From NCBI GenBank assembly GCA_016868315.1, contig VGHE01000004.1, forward strand, positions 208,000 to 271,999: a stretch of DNA of 64,000 bases, in the 5' to 3' direction. This stretch comes from Betaproteobacteria bacterium (lineage in GTDB: Bacteria > Bdellovibrionota_B > Oligoflexia > Silvanigrellales > Silvanigrellaceae). The translations under genes were made by a program, and so were the position numbers. Shown here one piece after another: positions 45,669 through 55,422 of this stretch. The notes under the pieces were generated by a model. That model ran no database searches. It worked only from the letters and a program-made list of their open reading frames with translations, and was not told the origin of the DNA. How positions within the stretch are numbered: position 1 is the first letter of the stretch; every line of letters starts with the position of its first letter.

Positions 45669-46745
45669 ATGCCAGTGTGTGGAGCAAAGCCGATCGTGAA
45701 ATCCCCTCGCCAGTTCGCTCATTTTCTTTCTCCCTCAGAATTCAATACTGACCTCCTGCGTGAAGAAATGCTCGGTAAACGAATGAGCCGCTGCAGTGCT
45801 GAAGATCCGGACGCCTGGGCACAGGCCATTTCGGGAAAGCATGTGCTTTTGGGTGTGCCTGACGACCGAGGTGTGGAGCTCAACCAAGGGTTCGTTGGTG
45901 CCAGCACAGGCCCACAGGCCTTTCGCAACGCATTTTATCGTCTTTACGATGTGCGGCATTCACAGGGCCAATGGGCGGGCGACGGTTGGGTGGACTGCGG
46001 AGATATCGCTCTGCAGTCCAGTATCGCCGACACCCATGCGGCGTTGGCTGATGTTGTGCACGCTCTGCTCGAGCTGGGTGCCAAACGTGTGCACGTGATT
46101 GGCGGGGGGCACGACTTCAGTTTCGGTTCCTACTGGGGACACGCGCGCGCCTGTTCAGGGATCTTACCCCTCATCAATTTCGATGCTCATTTTGATTTGC
46201 GGCCTGTTGAATCAGGTCTCATCAACAGCGGCACACCTTTTCGCCGCGTGATTGAAAATCTCGACGATCGCATTGCCGGTGGCCATGCTTTACTCGAGGT
46301 GGGAATCCAGCGCGAGCGCAATCCGCAAAGCCTCTGGGATTTTGCACAATCAAAAGGCGTATCAGTGGCTGAGTATACTGGAGCAGCTCAGCCTTGGATT
46401 TTTCATCGCCTTGCAGCTTTAAGTGAGTGCTCGCTGAATAAGCAGGTCGCTGCGTGGATCGAGAATTGGTCGCGCGCCAACGATACATCTGGGGCACTTC
46501 ATCTTTCCATCGACCTCGATGTTTTTCCAGCATCATCTGCTCAGGGAACCAGCGCTTCAACTTCTTTTGGGGTGCCGGTTGAAACTCTGTGGCCATGCAT
46601 GGAAGATATCTTGTCTCGAAACATTTGCCGCGTGGTCGATGTCGCCGAACTTTGTCCGGCGCGTGACGTGCATTCGCAAACGGCACGTCTGGCTGCGTCT
46701 TTGGTCTTTCGCGGGTCCCTCTCTCGGGATGCGTCCCCGCGTTAA
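45669..46745 (+). CDS. Ureohydrolase (arginase/agmatinase/formimidoylglutamase) family protein
   Basis: 358 residues with the binuclear manganese motifs of the family: GGGHD (about 146), NFDAHFDLR (about 168) and SIDLDVFP (about 276). The layout and the GLINSGTPFRRV block are closest to formimidoylglutamase (HutG)-like members, from memory. The ATG at 45669 has no clear ribosome site; a GTG at 45696 has GGAG eleven bases upstream and may be the true start. No histidine- or arginine-degradation genes are next to it, so the substrate is open. Confidence 0.8.
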   Translation: MPVCGAKPIVKSPRQFAHFLSPSEFNTDLLREEMLGKRMSRCSAEDPDAWAQAISGKHVLLGVPDDRGVELNQGFVGASTGPQAFRNAFYRLYDVRHSQGQWAGDGWVDCGDIALQSSIADTHAALADVVHALLELGAKRVHVIGGGHDFSFGSYWGHARACSGILPLINFDAHFDLRPVESGLINSGTPFRRVIENLDDRIAGGHALLEVGIQRERNPQSLWDFAQSKGVSVAEYTGAAQPWIFHRLAALSECSLNKQVAAWIENWSRANDTSGALHLSIDLDVFPASSAQGTSASTSFGVPVETLWPCMEDILSRNICRVVDVAELCPARDVHSQTARLAASLVFRGSLSRDASPR

Positions 46746-46817
46746 CTTGTTCGAGATCCGTTTATGGGTTAAGGCGAGTGCCGCACCCACGTTTTGACTT
46801 TTTTGGAGGCGTTGACC

Positions 46818-47183
46818 ATGACAGCGTCAATCAACCCCTATTTTCCGATATTGATAGCTTTCGTTTTGGGATTGCTGATCGCGGGTGGCGCAACTGCGGC
46901 GTCGTTTTTGCTCGGCCCCAAGAAGCCGAATCCTGCCAAGCTCGATGTGTATGAGTGTGGTGTGCCGGTTGTGGGCACGGCGCGTCAGCGTCTGTCGGTC
47001 AAATTCTACCTGACCGCAATTCTCTTCATTCTTTTCGATATCGAAACCGTATTCTTGTACCTTTGGGCCGTTCTTTTCGACGAACTCCGGTGGTTTGGAA
47101 TCATCGAAGTGGGTCTGTTCGTGGGAACGCTCGTGGTTGGTTACATCTATATCCTGCGTCGCGGCGCCTTGAACTGGGATTGA
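46818..47183 (+). CDS. nuoA: NADH-quinone oxidoreductase subunit A
   Basis: 121-residue membrane subunit of complex I with three helices and the conserved YECGVPVVG loop and FYLTAILFILFDIE block. GGAGG precedes the ATG at 46818. It is followed directly by nuoH; the genes for subunits B, C and D that usually follow nuoA are not here. Confidence 0.93.
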   Translation: MTASINPYFPILIAFVLGLLIAGGATAASFLLGPKKPNPAKLDVYECGVPVVGTARQRLSVKFYLTAILFILFDIETVFLYLWAVLFDELRWFGIIEVGLFVGTLVVGYIYILRRGALNWD

Positions 47184-47193
47184 AAGGGACGAC

Positions 47194-48333
47194 ATGGAAG
47201 GTACAGTCGGAGTGGTCACTCAGTTTCTCGACAGCAACATTGGTCTTGTTGCTGCGCTCGGTAAAATCGCCCTGGCACTCGTCATCGCCTTGCAGGTTGC
47301 TCCCATCATGGTTTGGGTCGAGCGTCGTCAGGCAGCGTTCATTCAACGCCGCATCGGCCCCAACCGCGTCGGTCTTTTTGGTTTCAAACTTTTTGGTTTA
47401 GGTCAGCCGCTGGCTGATACTATTAAGCTTCTGTTCAAAGAAGATTTCGTGCCCAAGCAGGCAAATAAGTTTTTCTATATTCTTGCGCCCATTGTTACTG
47501 CCGTCATTGGTCTTGTGGCCATCCAAGGAATTCCCTTGGCCAAAGAAATTGTTGTGGGTGGTCACACAATCAATATGCAGCCCGTAAACTTGAACGCGGG
47601 TTTTCTCTACTTGTTTGCGATGTCGGCACTGGGTGTTTATGGGGTTGCGCTGGCGGGTTGGTCTTCCAACAACAAGTACGCGCTTCTTGGTGGCCTGCGT
47701 GCTTCAGCACAAATGATCTCGTACGAAATTGCCATGGGTCTGGCACTTCTGCCGATGGTCTTCATTTATGGAACTCTCGACCTTCAGACGATGATTGCTG
47801 CGCAGTCCGATTCACTGTTGTTCGGTGTTTTGCCCAACTGGGGTATTTTTCTTTCTCCTATCTCCTTCGTAATTTTCGTTATCACCATGTTCGCGGAAAC
47901 CAACCGCTTGCCCTTTGACCTCGCTGAAGGTGAAGCCGAGCTCGTGGCTGGCTTTCTCGTCGAGTACGGGTCGATGCGCTGGTCTCTGTTCTTCCTGGGC
48001 GAGTACGCGATGATGTTCACGCTCTCGGCACTCACTACATGTGTTTTCTTGGGTGGCTATGAAATTCCCTGGTTGTCGCAAACAGAGCTGGTGGCGCTGT
48101 TGACCCCCATCTTTAGTGCTGAGCCTGCCACCTGGGTTGCGTCGCTCATCGGTCTGACTGTTCTGCTCGCTAAGACCGCCATCTTCATGTTCTTGTTTGT
48201 TCAGGCACGCTTCACGCTGCCGCGCTTCCGCTACGACCAGCTGATGCGCGTGGGCTGGGTGTACCTATTGCCTCTAGCTCTGGTGAACGTGGTTGTGTTG
48301 GCTTTGATTGTTGGAATCATGCGCCTGACTTGA
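47194..48333 (+). CDS. nuoH: NADH-quinone oxidoreductase subunit H
   Basis: 379-residue membrane subunit that links the quinone site to the proton pumps. The VERRQAAFIQRRIGPNRVG block, KLLFKED, and AETNRLPFDLAEGEAELVAGF are diagnostic. It lies ten bases after nuoA. The next gene is nuoJ; nuoI, normally between them, is absent. Confidence 0.95.
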   Translation: MEGTVGVVTQFLDSNIGLVAALGKIALALVIALQVAPIMVWVERRQAAFIQRRIGPNRVGLFGFKLFGLGQPLADTIKLLFKEDFVPKQANKFFYILAPIVTAVIGLVAIQGIPLAKEIVVGGHTINMQPVNLNAGFLYLFAMSALGVYGVALAGWSSNNKYALLGGLRASAQMISYEIAMGLALLPMVFIYGTLDLQTMIAAQSDSLLFGVLPNWGIFLSPISFVIFVITMFAETNRLPFDLAEGEAELVAGFLVEYGSMRWSLFFLGEYAMMFTLSALTTCVFLGGYEIPWLSQTELVALLTPIFSAEPATWVASLIGLTVLLAKTAIFMFLFVQARFTLPRFRYDQLMRVGWVYLLPLALVNVVVLALIVGIMRLT

Positions 48334-48357
48334 GTTCTCGGGCAGGAACGCGGAGTA

Positions 48358-48933
48358 ATGCAGATGGATTTGAACTTTATTGCTTTTGTTGTGATGGGAC
48401 TCGCTGCCACCATCCTTTCGGGTGTGATGATCACCCGTCGCTGGCCTGTCAGTGCTGCCATGGTGCTGATTGCAGTCATGACCCTTCTGGCTGGCATGTT
48501 TGGTTTGCTTGAAGCTCACTTTGCGGCTGCGGCGCAAATTATTGTTTACGCAGGTGCCATTATGGTGGTGTTTGTGTTCGTTATGATGCTCCTCAACCTT
48601 CCGCCCGAGGAGTTGCGTTATGGCGGTGTGACCTGGGGCGAGATGGTGCTCATCAGTTTGGGTGTGCTTGTTGCTATCGTGCTTGGAACACAGGTCGGCC
48701 AAGGTTTGCTGACTCAAGGACTCGAGTCGATGGGATATGCGCCCGGACAAACTCCTGCACACGCTAAGTCACTTTATTTTGCAGCCGACGAAAACGTGAA
48801 AAACGTCGCTGCGACAATGTTCGTTGATTATCTTTGGGCTTTTGAACTTGTCAGCTTTCTGATTCTGGCTGCTGTCATCGGTTCAATCGTCATTGCCAAG
48901 AAGAGGAGCGCCGAAAATGCTAACGCTGCCTGA
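48358..48933 (+). CDS. nuoJ: NADH-quinone oxidoreductase subunit J
   Basis: 191-residue membrane subunit with five helices; QIIVYAGAIMVVFVFVMMLLN is the conserved third-helix region. CGGAG precedes the ATG. The 3' end overlaps nuoK by 17 bases. Confidence 0.93.
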   Translation: MQMDLNFIAFVVMGLAATILSGVMITRRWPVSAAMVLIAVMTLLAGMFGLLEAHFAAAAQIIVYAGAIMVVFVFVMMLLNLPPEELRYGGVTWGEMVLISLGVLVAIVLGTQVGQGLLTQGLESMGYAPGQTPAHAKSLYFAADENVKNVAATMFVDYLWAFELVSFLILAAVIGSIVIAKKRSAENANAA

Positions 48934-49222
48934 AATCGGGCTCTATTTTTCATTTCTGCTGTTCTTGGTTGGTCTTGCGGGTGTGATGTTTCGCAAGAAC
49001 ATCCTCTTCATGATGGTGAGCGTTGAAATCCTTCTCAATGCTGCGAATCTGGCGTTCGTGTCGGCAAGCAAAATCACCGGCACAATCGATGGTCAGGTCG
49101 TGATGTTCTTTGTGATGGCGGTCGCTGCATGTGAAGCGGCAGTAGGTCTGGCGCTGATTATTGCGCTCTACAGAACTAAGGCCTCCATCGAGGCGGATGA
49201 CTTGAAAGCATTGAGGGGCTGA
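48917..49222 (+). CDS. nuoK: NADH-quinone oxidoreductase subunit K
   Basis: 101-residue, three-helix membrane subunit. The glutamates in the second and third helices (VSVEILLNAANL, AACEAAVGLAL) are the conserved proton-path residues. GAGGAG lies inside the end of nuoJ before the ATG at 48917. Confidence 0.94.
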   Translation: MLTLPEIGLYFSFLLFLVGLAGVMFRKNILFMMVSVEILLNAANLAFVSASKITGTIDGQVVMFFVMAVAACEAAVGLALIIALYRTKASIEADDLKALRG

Positions 49223-49226
49223 AAAA

Positions 49227-51221
49227 ATGAATTATCAAGCAATGCTTGCCGCCGTTTTGCTGATACCGCTGCTTGGCTCAGTGCTAAACGGTTTCTTCCT
49301 TCGTAAGGCTCCCCGGTTGGTGACAGTCACTGTGGCAACTCTCGCCATAGCTCTGCCATTCGTGTTGTCGTGCGCACTGGTTTTTGGTCCGATTGCATCG
49401 GGGGAAGTGATTCGGACGGAGTTGTTCAAGTGGATTTCGGTTCCACTCGAGGGTGGTTGGCTCGAAATTCCCTTTGCACTCTCGCTCGACCGTCTCTCTG
49501 GAATCCTTCTGCTTATCATCACAGGTGTGGGCAGTCTTATTCACCTGTACGCAGGCGAATACATGCACCATGAAGAGGGTGTGTACCGCTTCTTCGCCTA
49601 CTTGAATCTGTTTGTGTTTTCGATGTTGTCGTTGGTTCTTGGCGCCAATATGGTTGTGACCTTCCTTGGTTGGGAAGGCGTGGGCGTGTGCTCCTACTTG
49701 CTCATTGGTTACTGGTACTCCGACGAGGCTAATGCGCGCGCCGGCATGAAGGCATTCGTGGCTAACCGCGTTGGCGACCTCGGGTTCCTTCTTGCGATGT
49801 TCATGTCGGTCAAGCTCTTTGGCAGCGTCGACTATTCTGCAATTGCTGCGTCGTTGACCAACGAGCTCGCTTCTGAGAATGCCTCGATGATCACGGCCAT
49901 TGGTCTGTGCATGCTTCTCGGCGTTGCCGGCAAATCTGCTCAGCTGCCTCTGTATATTTGGTTGCCCGATGCGATGGCTGGTCCCACGCCGGTGTCCGCA
50001 CTGATTCATGCGGCAACGATGGTAACCTCGGGTATCTACCTGATGACCCGTATGAGCTTCCTGCTTGTCCACAGCTCAACCGCTATGACCACAATTGCGG
50101 TGATTGGCGCTGCAACGGCACTGTTTGCAGCAACAATCGGCCTCGTTCAAAACGACATCAAAAAAGTTCTTGCTTACTCGACCGTGAGTCAGCTTGGCTT
50201 CATGGCGCTCGGCTGTGGAGTCGGCGCATTCCAATACGGCGTCGCTCACCTCATGACTCACGCGTTCTTTAAAGCTCTTTTATTCCTTGGGGCAGGAAGT
50301 GTGATTCACGCCATGCACCACGAGCAGGACATTCGTAAAATGGGCGGCCTCATCAAGAAGATGCCCATCACAGGTTGGACGTTCGTTATTGGAACATTGG
50401 CCATTATTGGCTTCCCAGGTTTTTCGGGCTTCTTCTCTAAAGATGAAATTCTTTATTACGCCTGGAGCGGAACCTTTGGTCATCCGCTGCTGTGGGTGAC
50501 CGGTGCACTGGCCGCTGCCTGCACCAGCTTCTACATGGTTCGTCTCACTTATCTTGTGTTCTTTGGTCAAAGCCGTGTCGAGCACGCACACCATCATGGA
50601 CACGGTCATGATGACCACCATCACAGCCACGAGATCCACGAAAATCCATGGACAATGACTTTGCCCTTGGTTTTACTCGCTGTGTTCTCGATTGTAGGTG
50701 GCTATGTTTCAATTCCGCACGCTATCATGCACGTGCTTGGTCTTGAAGGCGACAATGCCATCACCCAGTGGCTCTACCCTGTGATTTCTTCAGCCAAGGA
50801 AGTCATGAAGGCGGTTCACGGTGACGCTCATGGCTCTGCTGCGCTTGAGTGGGGATTAATGGGCACATCGACCTTGGTGATGCTCATCATGAGTGGATTT
50901 GCTATCGCGCTTTACAAAGTTGGACCTCAGGGTGGCGATGCGTATGCCCAAGCCGCCGGTGGTCTTTACCGCCTCATTCTCGATAAGTGGCGTATCGATG
51001 AGCTTTATCAGGCGGTCATAATTGAGCCTCTCAAGAAGGTCGGTGATGGCTTCTTCAAGTTCGGTGATCGTGCCGTGATTGAGGGTGTCATCAATGAAGG
51101 ACCGCGTGGGATTTATCTGGTGACTTCGGTTCTCAGTGACATTCAATCAGGACTTGTGCGCAATTACCTGAAACTGGTTTTCGTGGCCGTGGTTGCACTT
51201 GGGGCGTGGATTTTCATCTGA
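49227..51221 (+). CDS. nuoL: NADH-quinone oxidoreductase subunit L
   Basis: 664-residue antiporter-like proton-pumping subunit. Conserved blocks include FLGWEGVGVCSYLLIGYW, LPDAMAGPTPVSALIHAATMV, NDIKKVLAYSTVSQLGFMALG and GFSGFFSKDEIL, and the C-terminus carries the long lateral helix. A histidine-rich loop lies at about residues 453-471 (11 His in about 19). It lies four bases after nuoK. Confidence 0.95.
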   Translation: MNYQAMLAAVLLIPLLGSVLNGFFLRKAPRLVTVTVATLAIALPFVLSCALVFGPIASGEVIRTELFKWISVPLEGGWLEIPFALSLDRLSGILLLIITGVGSLIHLYAGEYMHHEEGVYRFFAYLNLFVFSMLSLVLGANMVVTFLGWEGVGVCSYLLIGYWYSDEANARAGMKAFVANRVGDLGFLLAMFMSVKLFGSVDYSAIAASLTNELASENASMITAIGLCMLLGVAGKSAQLPLYIWLPDAMAGPTPVSALIHAATMVTSGIYLMTRMSFLLVHSSTAMTTIAVIGAATALFAATIGLVQNDIKKVLAYSTVSQLGFMALGCGVGAFQYGVAHLMTHAFFKALLFLGAGSVIHAMHHEQDIRKMGGLIKKMPITGWTFVIGTLAIIGFPGFSGFFSKDEILYYAWSGTFGHPLLWVTGALAAACTSFYMVRLTYLVFFGQSRVEHAHHHGHGHDDHHHSHEIHENPWTMTLPLVLLAVFSIVGGYVSIPHAIMHVLGLEGDNAITQWLYPVISSAKEVMKAVHGDAHGSAALEWGLMGTSTLVMLIMSGFAIALYKVGPQGGDAYAQAAGGLYRLILDKWRIDELYQAVIIEPLKKVGDGFFKFGDRAVIEGVINEGPRGIYLVTSVLSDIQSGLVRNYLKLVFVAVVALGAWIFI

Positions 51222-51254
51222 CGCGCTGAGCTTTCGAAAGGAGAGTTTCTTTTT

Positions 51255-52823
51255 ATGGTTTCGGTGATTTCGCAGTGGATTCTCACGCTGCTCATCTTCT
51301 TTCCTTTGCTGGGTGCGATTGTTGTCGGTCTCATGAAGGACGTGCAAACCGCTCGTCACGTTGCAGTTGCAATTGCGGTTCTGGAAATGATTTTCTCATT
51401 TCATCTGATCGCTCATTTCAACATCGACTCTGCTTCGATGCAGTTTGCGCAAGATCTTGCTTGGCTGCCGAGTGGCACGGGGATTCGTTATATCGTGGGC
51501 GTGGATGGTTTGAGCCTGATGCTGGTTCTGCTAACCACAATTCTTTGCCCTTTGATTTTGCTCTCGAGCTACTCATCTATTGAATCCAATGTGAAGTCGT
51601 TTCTTGCGCTGTTTCTGGTGCTTGAATCCGCTATGATTGGTGCGCTGGTCAGTCTCGACCTCGTTCTTTTCTATGTATTCTGGGAGGCCATGCTTATTCC
51701 GATGTATTTCATCATCGGCGTTTGGGGCGGAAAAGAACGCATTTATGCGACCACAAAGTTCTTCATTTATACGGTTGTGGGCAGCCTTTTGATGTTGGTG
51801 GCATTCGCCTACCTCTATTATCTCCACTATCAGCAGAATGGTGTGTTCAGCACGAATCTCATCGAGCTTTATCGCACCGCAGCAGGACTTCCTGCTGAAA
51901 CTCAGCTGTGGTTGTTTGCGGCCACTGCACTTGCATTTGCGATTAAGGTTCCCTTGTTTCCGTTTCACACGTGGTTGCCCGATGCACACGTTCAGGCACC
52001 CACTCCCGGTTCGGTTATCCTCGCGGGCGTGCTGTTGAAGATGGGTACCTATGGCTTAATGCGGATGAGCATTCCAATGTTTCCTGAAGCAGCGCATCAG
52101 GCTGCTCCGGTCATGATCACGCTCTCGGTCATTGGAATTATCTACGGAGCTCTGATTGCATGGCGCCAGACAGACATCAAAAAGCTGGTGGCCTATTCGT
52201 CCGTAAGCCACCTTGGATTCGTGGTTGCAGGCATGTTCGCCTTCAATGAAATGGGATTCACGGGCGCTCTGTATCAGATGGTCAACCACGGTGTTTCGAC
52301 TGGCGCGTTGTTCCTTTTGATTGGTGTCGTTTATGAACGCCGCCATACGCGTGAGATGAGCGAGTACGGTGGTCTTGCGAAGCAGATGCCGTGGTATGCC
52401 TTCTTCATGGTTGTTGCGACTCTGGGCTCCGTGGCACTTCCCGGCACAGGTGGCTTTATCGGTGAGTGGTTGATTCTCAACGGTGTCTTCCAAGTGCATC
52501 CGGTGATGGCAACGTTGGCTGGAACGGGAGTTATTCTCGGTGCGATTTATATGCTGTGGCTTGTTCTCAAGGTTGTTTGGGGTCCACTCAACAACGAGGA
52601 AAACAAAAAGCTGCCCGATTGTTCGCCACGCGAATCATTTGTGCTGGCAACGCTCTCGGTCTTCGTTTTTGCGACAGGGTTCCTGTCTGCACCGATTCTC
52701 GAGCACACAGTTCCTACTTTGAAGAAACTGCAGGAGAGCGTGAACAGCAAGTCGGCTTACAAAACCCAACTTGTTATTCCCGGTCGCTCGAATGAGCCCA
52801 TGAAAGTGATGATGGAAAAGTGA
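51255..52823 (+). CDS. nuoM: NADH-quinone oxidoreductase subunit M
   Basis: 522-residue antiporter-like subunit. FYVFWEAMLIPMYFIIGVWGG, LPDAHVQAPTPGSVILAGVLLKMGTYG and DIKKLVAYSSVSHLGFV are the expected blocks. AAGGAGA is upstream of the ATG. Confidence 0.95.
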   Translation: MVSVISQWILTLLIFFPLLGAIVVGLMKDVQTARHVAVAIAVLEMIFSFHLIAHFNIDSASMQFAQDLAWLPSGTGIRYIVGVDGLSLMLVLLTTILCPLILLSSYSSIESNVKSFLALFLVLESAMIGALVSLDLVLFYVFWEAMLIPMYFIIGVWGGKERIYATTKFFIYTVVGSLLMLVAFAYLYYLHYQQNGVFSTNLIELYRTAAGLPAETQLWLFAATALAFAIKVPLFPFHTWLPDAHVQAPTPGSVILAGVLLKMGTYGLMRMSIPMFPEAAHQAAPVMITLSVIGIIYGALIAWRQTDIKKLVAYSSVSHLGFVVAGMFAFNEMGFTGALYQMVNHGVSTGALFLLIGVVYERRHTREMSEYGGLAKQMPWYAFFMVVATLGSVALPGTGGFIGEWLILNGVFQVHPVMATLAGTGVILGAIYMLWLVLKVVWGPLNNEENKKLPDCSPRESFVLATLSVFVFATGFLSAPILEHTVPTLKKLQESVNSKSAYKTQLVIPGRSNEPMKVMMEK

Positions 52824-52872
52824 GCGTTGCACAGACCCAGATCTGACTGCGACCCTGTCTCTCGCGGAGTGA

Positions 52873-54489
52873 ATGATGAACGAAGCGCTTCAATCCAGTT
52901 TGAACTTGATTTTCCCATCTGCGGCATTCTATCTGCACGCGGCTCCTATCCTAGCAATGCTTGTGGGCGGCTTGGTGGCTTTGCTTGCAGGCGTTTTTCG
53001 CGGCAATCCCGACCGCCCCAGCATGGTTTCGTACCAGATTGGATTCATCAGCTGCTTTCCTTCAGTCATCGTTCCCCTGATTCTCCTCTCGGCGCCGGGC
53101 TCGTTTGGCATGAGTGTGAGTCAGCCTCCAGCATGGTTGGGTAGTGGCTTCCTCGCTGACCAAATCTCCCAGTTTACTTTCTTGGTGGTTGGTCTTGGAA
53201 CAATGTTCACTCTGTTCATGGCTGAGATTTCCAATGCTGGCCGTCAGTTGTTGCGCCCTGAACTTGTATGCCTAATGCTCTTTGCTTCTGCGGGCATCAT
53301 GATTATGGCTTCCGCAGGTGAGTTTATGGCCTTCTTTACGGGCCTCGAACTCATGAGCATCCCGCTTTACGTTCTCGTTGGCTATCAGCGTCACGACACA
53401 CGCGGCCTCGAAGCGGCTGTGAAGTACTTCTTGATGGGTGCGACTGCCTCGGCCATCATTCTGATGGGCATGGCTCTTATCTATCTGAATATCGGCACGT
53501 TGCGTTGGTCGGATTTTGCACTTTTGAATGTTTCACTGTCGAATCCTTTTGGAGTGCTGGGTCTTCTTCTGTTTGTGGTCGGATTGTCTTTCAAGTTGGG
53601 AATCGCTCCGTTCCACACCTGGGGACCAGACGTCTATCAGGGTGCACACTCAACTCTCACAGGCTACATGTCGACGCTCGTCAAGGTGGGCATCGTCATG
53701 GTGGTTCTTCGTATTCTTGGAAACGGTTTTGCCGGCAACGACGGTGGAGTTTGGTTGGCGAAGATCTTTTGGGTTCTGGGAACTCTCTCGATTCTTGTGG
53801 GGTCTGTTTTTGGTCTCGTGCACAACAGCATTAAGCGCATGTTGGCCTACTCATCCATCGCCAACGCGGGATACTTCTGTCTTGCATTTGCGACGCTGGC
53901 ACTTTCTCCCGCAAGTGCCGAAGCGCGTCAGGCGGTGCTTGCCTACACTGCTATCTACACCATTCTGAATCTCGGTGCGTTCGCTATTCTTGCTTGGCTT
54001 GAAGACGGTAGCCGTGAAGATCTCCTCAAGGAGGAGCTCGCAGGTTTGGGCAAGCGCGCACCGTTTGCATCCATTTGTCTGACTATTTTTATTCTTGGTC
54101 TCGCCGGTATTCCTCCAGCGGCTGGGTTTTTTGGCAAGTTCATGCTCATCAGTTCTGCGGTTTCGGTCGGACTCATTGGTTTGGCTGTGGTCATGGTTTT
54201 GCTCAGCTGCGTTGCACTCTTCTACTACCTCTCGCTGTTGGTTGAAATTTGGCTCAAGCCTGCGACTCGCAGTTCTGTGAATCCTCAGGACAATGAAGAT
54301 TCACGCGACGTGCGCGTTCTTGTGGGAATCGTTGCTTTTGCGAGTTTGGTTGTTGGTATTGTTGGTCCGCGTTGGGTGGCTTCGATCAACCCAACCTTCG
54401 CACGCGAGAACAGAGCCCCTGCGCAGCCTTTGAAGACCGGGCAAACCAATCAGGACTCAGGAACAACAGGACAGCGGCAGGATCTTTGA
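52873..54489 (+). CDS. nuoN: NADH-quinone oxidoreductase subunit N
   Basis: 538-residue antiporter-like subunit. FFTGLELMSIPLYVLVGY, KLGIAPFHTWGPDVYQGAHS and IKRMLAYSSIANAGY are diagnostic. The last about 30 residues are a hydrophilic Gln/Thr-rich tail. GGAG is upstream of ATGATG; either ATG could be used. It is the last gene of the nuo run; lgt follows after 39 bases. Confidence 0.94.
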   Translation: MMNEALQSSLNLIFPSAAFYLHAAPILAMLVGGLVALLAGVFRGNPDRPSMVSYQIGFISCFPSVIVPLILLSAPGSFGMSVSQPPAWLGSGFLADQISQFTFLVVGLGTMFTLFMAEISNAGRQLLRPELVCLMLFASAGIMIMASAGEFMAFFTGLELMSIPLYVLVGYQRHDTRGLEAAVKYFLMGATASAIILMGMALIYLNIGTLRWSDFALLNVSLSNPFGVLGLLLFVVGLSFKLGIAPFHTWGPDVYQGAHSTLTGYMSTLVKVGIVMVVLRILGNGFAGNDGGVWLAKIFWVLGTLSILVGSVFGLVHNSIKRMLAYSSIANAGYFCLAFATLALSPASAEARQAVLAYTAIYTILNLGAFAILAWLEDGSREDLLKEELAGLGKRAPFASICLTIFILGLAGIPPAAGFFGKFMLISSAVSVGLIGLAVVMVLLSCVALFYYLSLLVEIWLKPATRSSVNPQDNEDSRDVRVLVGIVAFASLVVGIVGPRWVASINPTFARENRAPAQPLKTGQTNQDSGTTGQRQDL

Positions 54490-54528
54490 TTCGTAGGCTG
54501 TCCTTGTGAGGGTTGAAGGACGTCCATT

Positions 54529-55422
54529 ATGAGACCAATCCTCTTTGAAATTTTTGGCTGGGAGGTTCCCTCCTGGCATTTTTTCTTTGTATTGGCTGCG
54601 CTCGTCGCCTATTTTTGTGCGCGCACTTGCGCTCAGAGCGCTGCTCGCGCCGAGCACCCTGCAGCACAACCCTTTCTCCATGCGCTGCCGAATATCTTTG
54701 TCATCTGTTACATCGCGGGCTGGTTTGGGGCACGCGCATTGAGCATCGTCGTAGAACAGCTTGAGGTGCGCACGCTTGCAGATTTCTTGGTTGCACTTTT
54801 TCAGATTGGTCCGATGACTTTCTATGGGGGTGCGTTTGCTGCGGTTTTGTGTGGCGCTTTATACTGCAAAATAAAGGGTATCTCGCTTCCTTTTGCCCTT
54901 GATTGCGGGATGGTCGGCGGTGTTTTTGCGCTCGGAGTTGGTCGTATCGGTTGTCATTTGAATGGTGACGATTTTGGCCTGCCAGTTCCCAATCAGCTTA
55001 ATCCTGCTTGGTGGGCTGTTCGTTTTCCGAATTTGGAAGACGGTGGCTTGTTTCGCTATCCGGTGCAGCTTGAGGAAACCGCGGCATCGTTTTTGTTCGG
55101 TGGAATTGGACTTTTGATGTTTCGTCGTGCTTTCCAGCGCGCCCGAATAACCGTCTCTTCGGAAGGTTCCCTATTCACTGGCAGTAGCAGTTCCTGTGGT
55201 GCAGTGATGTTGGGGCGGATTGCTGCATGGATGGGACTTCTTTCGGCAGCGCACCGCTATCTCAATGAAATCTTCCGCGGAGATCCGCGCGGACTCTTCC
55301 CTGGAACTCAAATTTCGACATCCAGCGGAATTGCCCTGCTGATTGTCGTTTTTTGTGCTGTATGTTTGTCTCTGTTGCGACAGCACTTGAGATCGCACTC
55401 CAACACAGGAGTCAGTTCATGA
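54529..55422 (+). CDS. lgt: Prolipoprotein diacylglyceryl transferase
   Basis: Inner-membrane enzyme that adds diacylglycerol to the lipobox cysteine. The 297-residue protein has about seven helices and the signature GRIGCHLNGDDFG, with the conserved Arg, Asn and Gly, plus MTFYGGAF, where a Tyr stands at the place of the E. coli histidine, as in several other Lgts. C-terminal YLNEIFRGDPRG is also typical. The stop overlaps the next gene as ATGA. Confidence 0.9.
   Translation: MRPILFEIFGWEVPSWHFFFVLAALVAYFCARTCAQSAARAEHPAAQPFLHALPNIFVICYIAGWFGARALSIVVEQLEVRTLADFLVALFQIGPMTFYGGAFAAVLCGALYCKIKGISLPFALDCGMVGGVFALGVGRIGCHLNGDDFGLPVPNQLNPAWWAVRFPNLEDGGLFRYPVQLEETAASFLFGGIGLLMFRRAFQRARITVSSEGSLFTGSSSSCGAVMLGRIAAWMGLLSAAHRYLNEIFRGDPRGLFPGTQISTSSGIALLIVVFCAVCLSLLRQHLRSHSNTGVSS

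Noticed and set aside
48274-48762. His/Asn-rich minus-strand frame
   Set aside because: Antisense to nuoH/nuoJ; its His/Gln/Asn-rich composition is the usual complement of hydrophobic membrane-protein codons.
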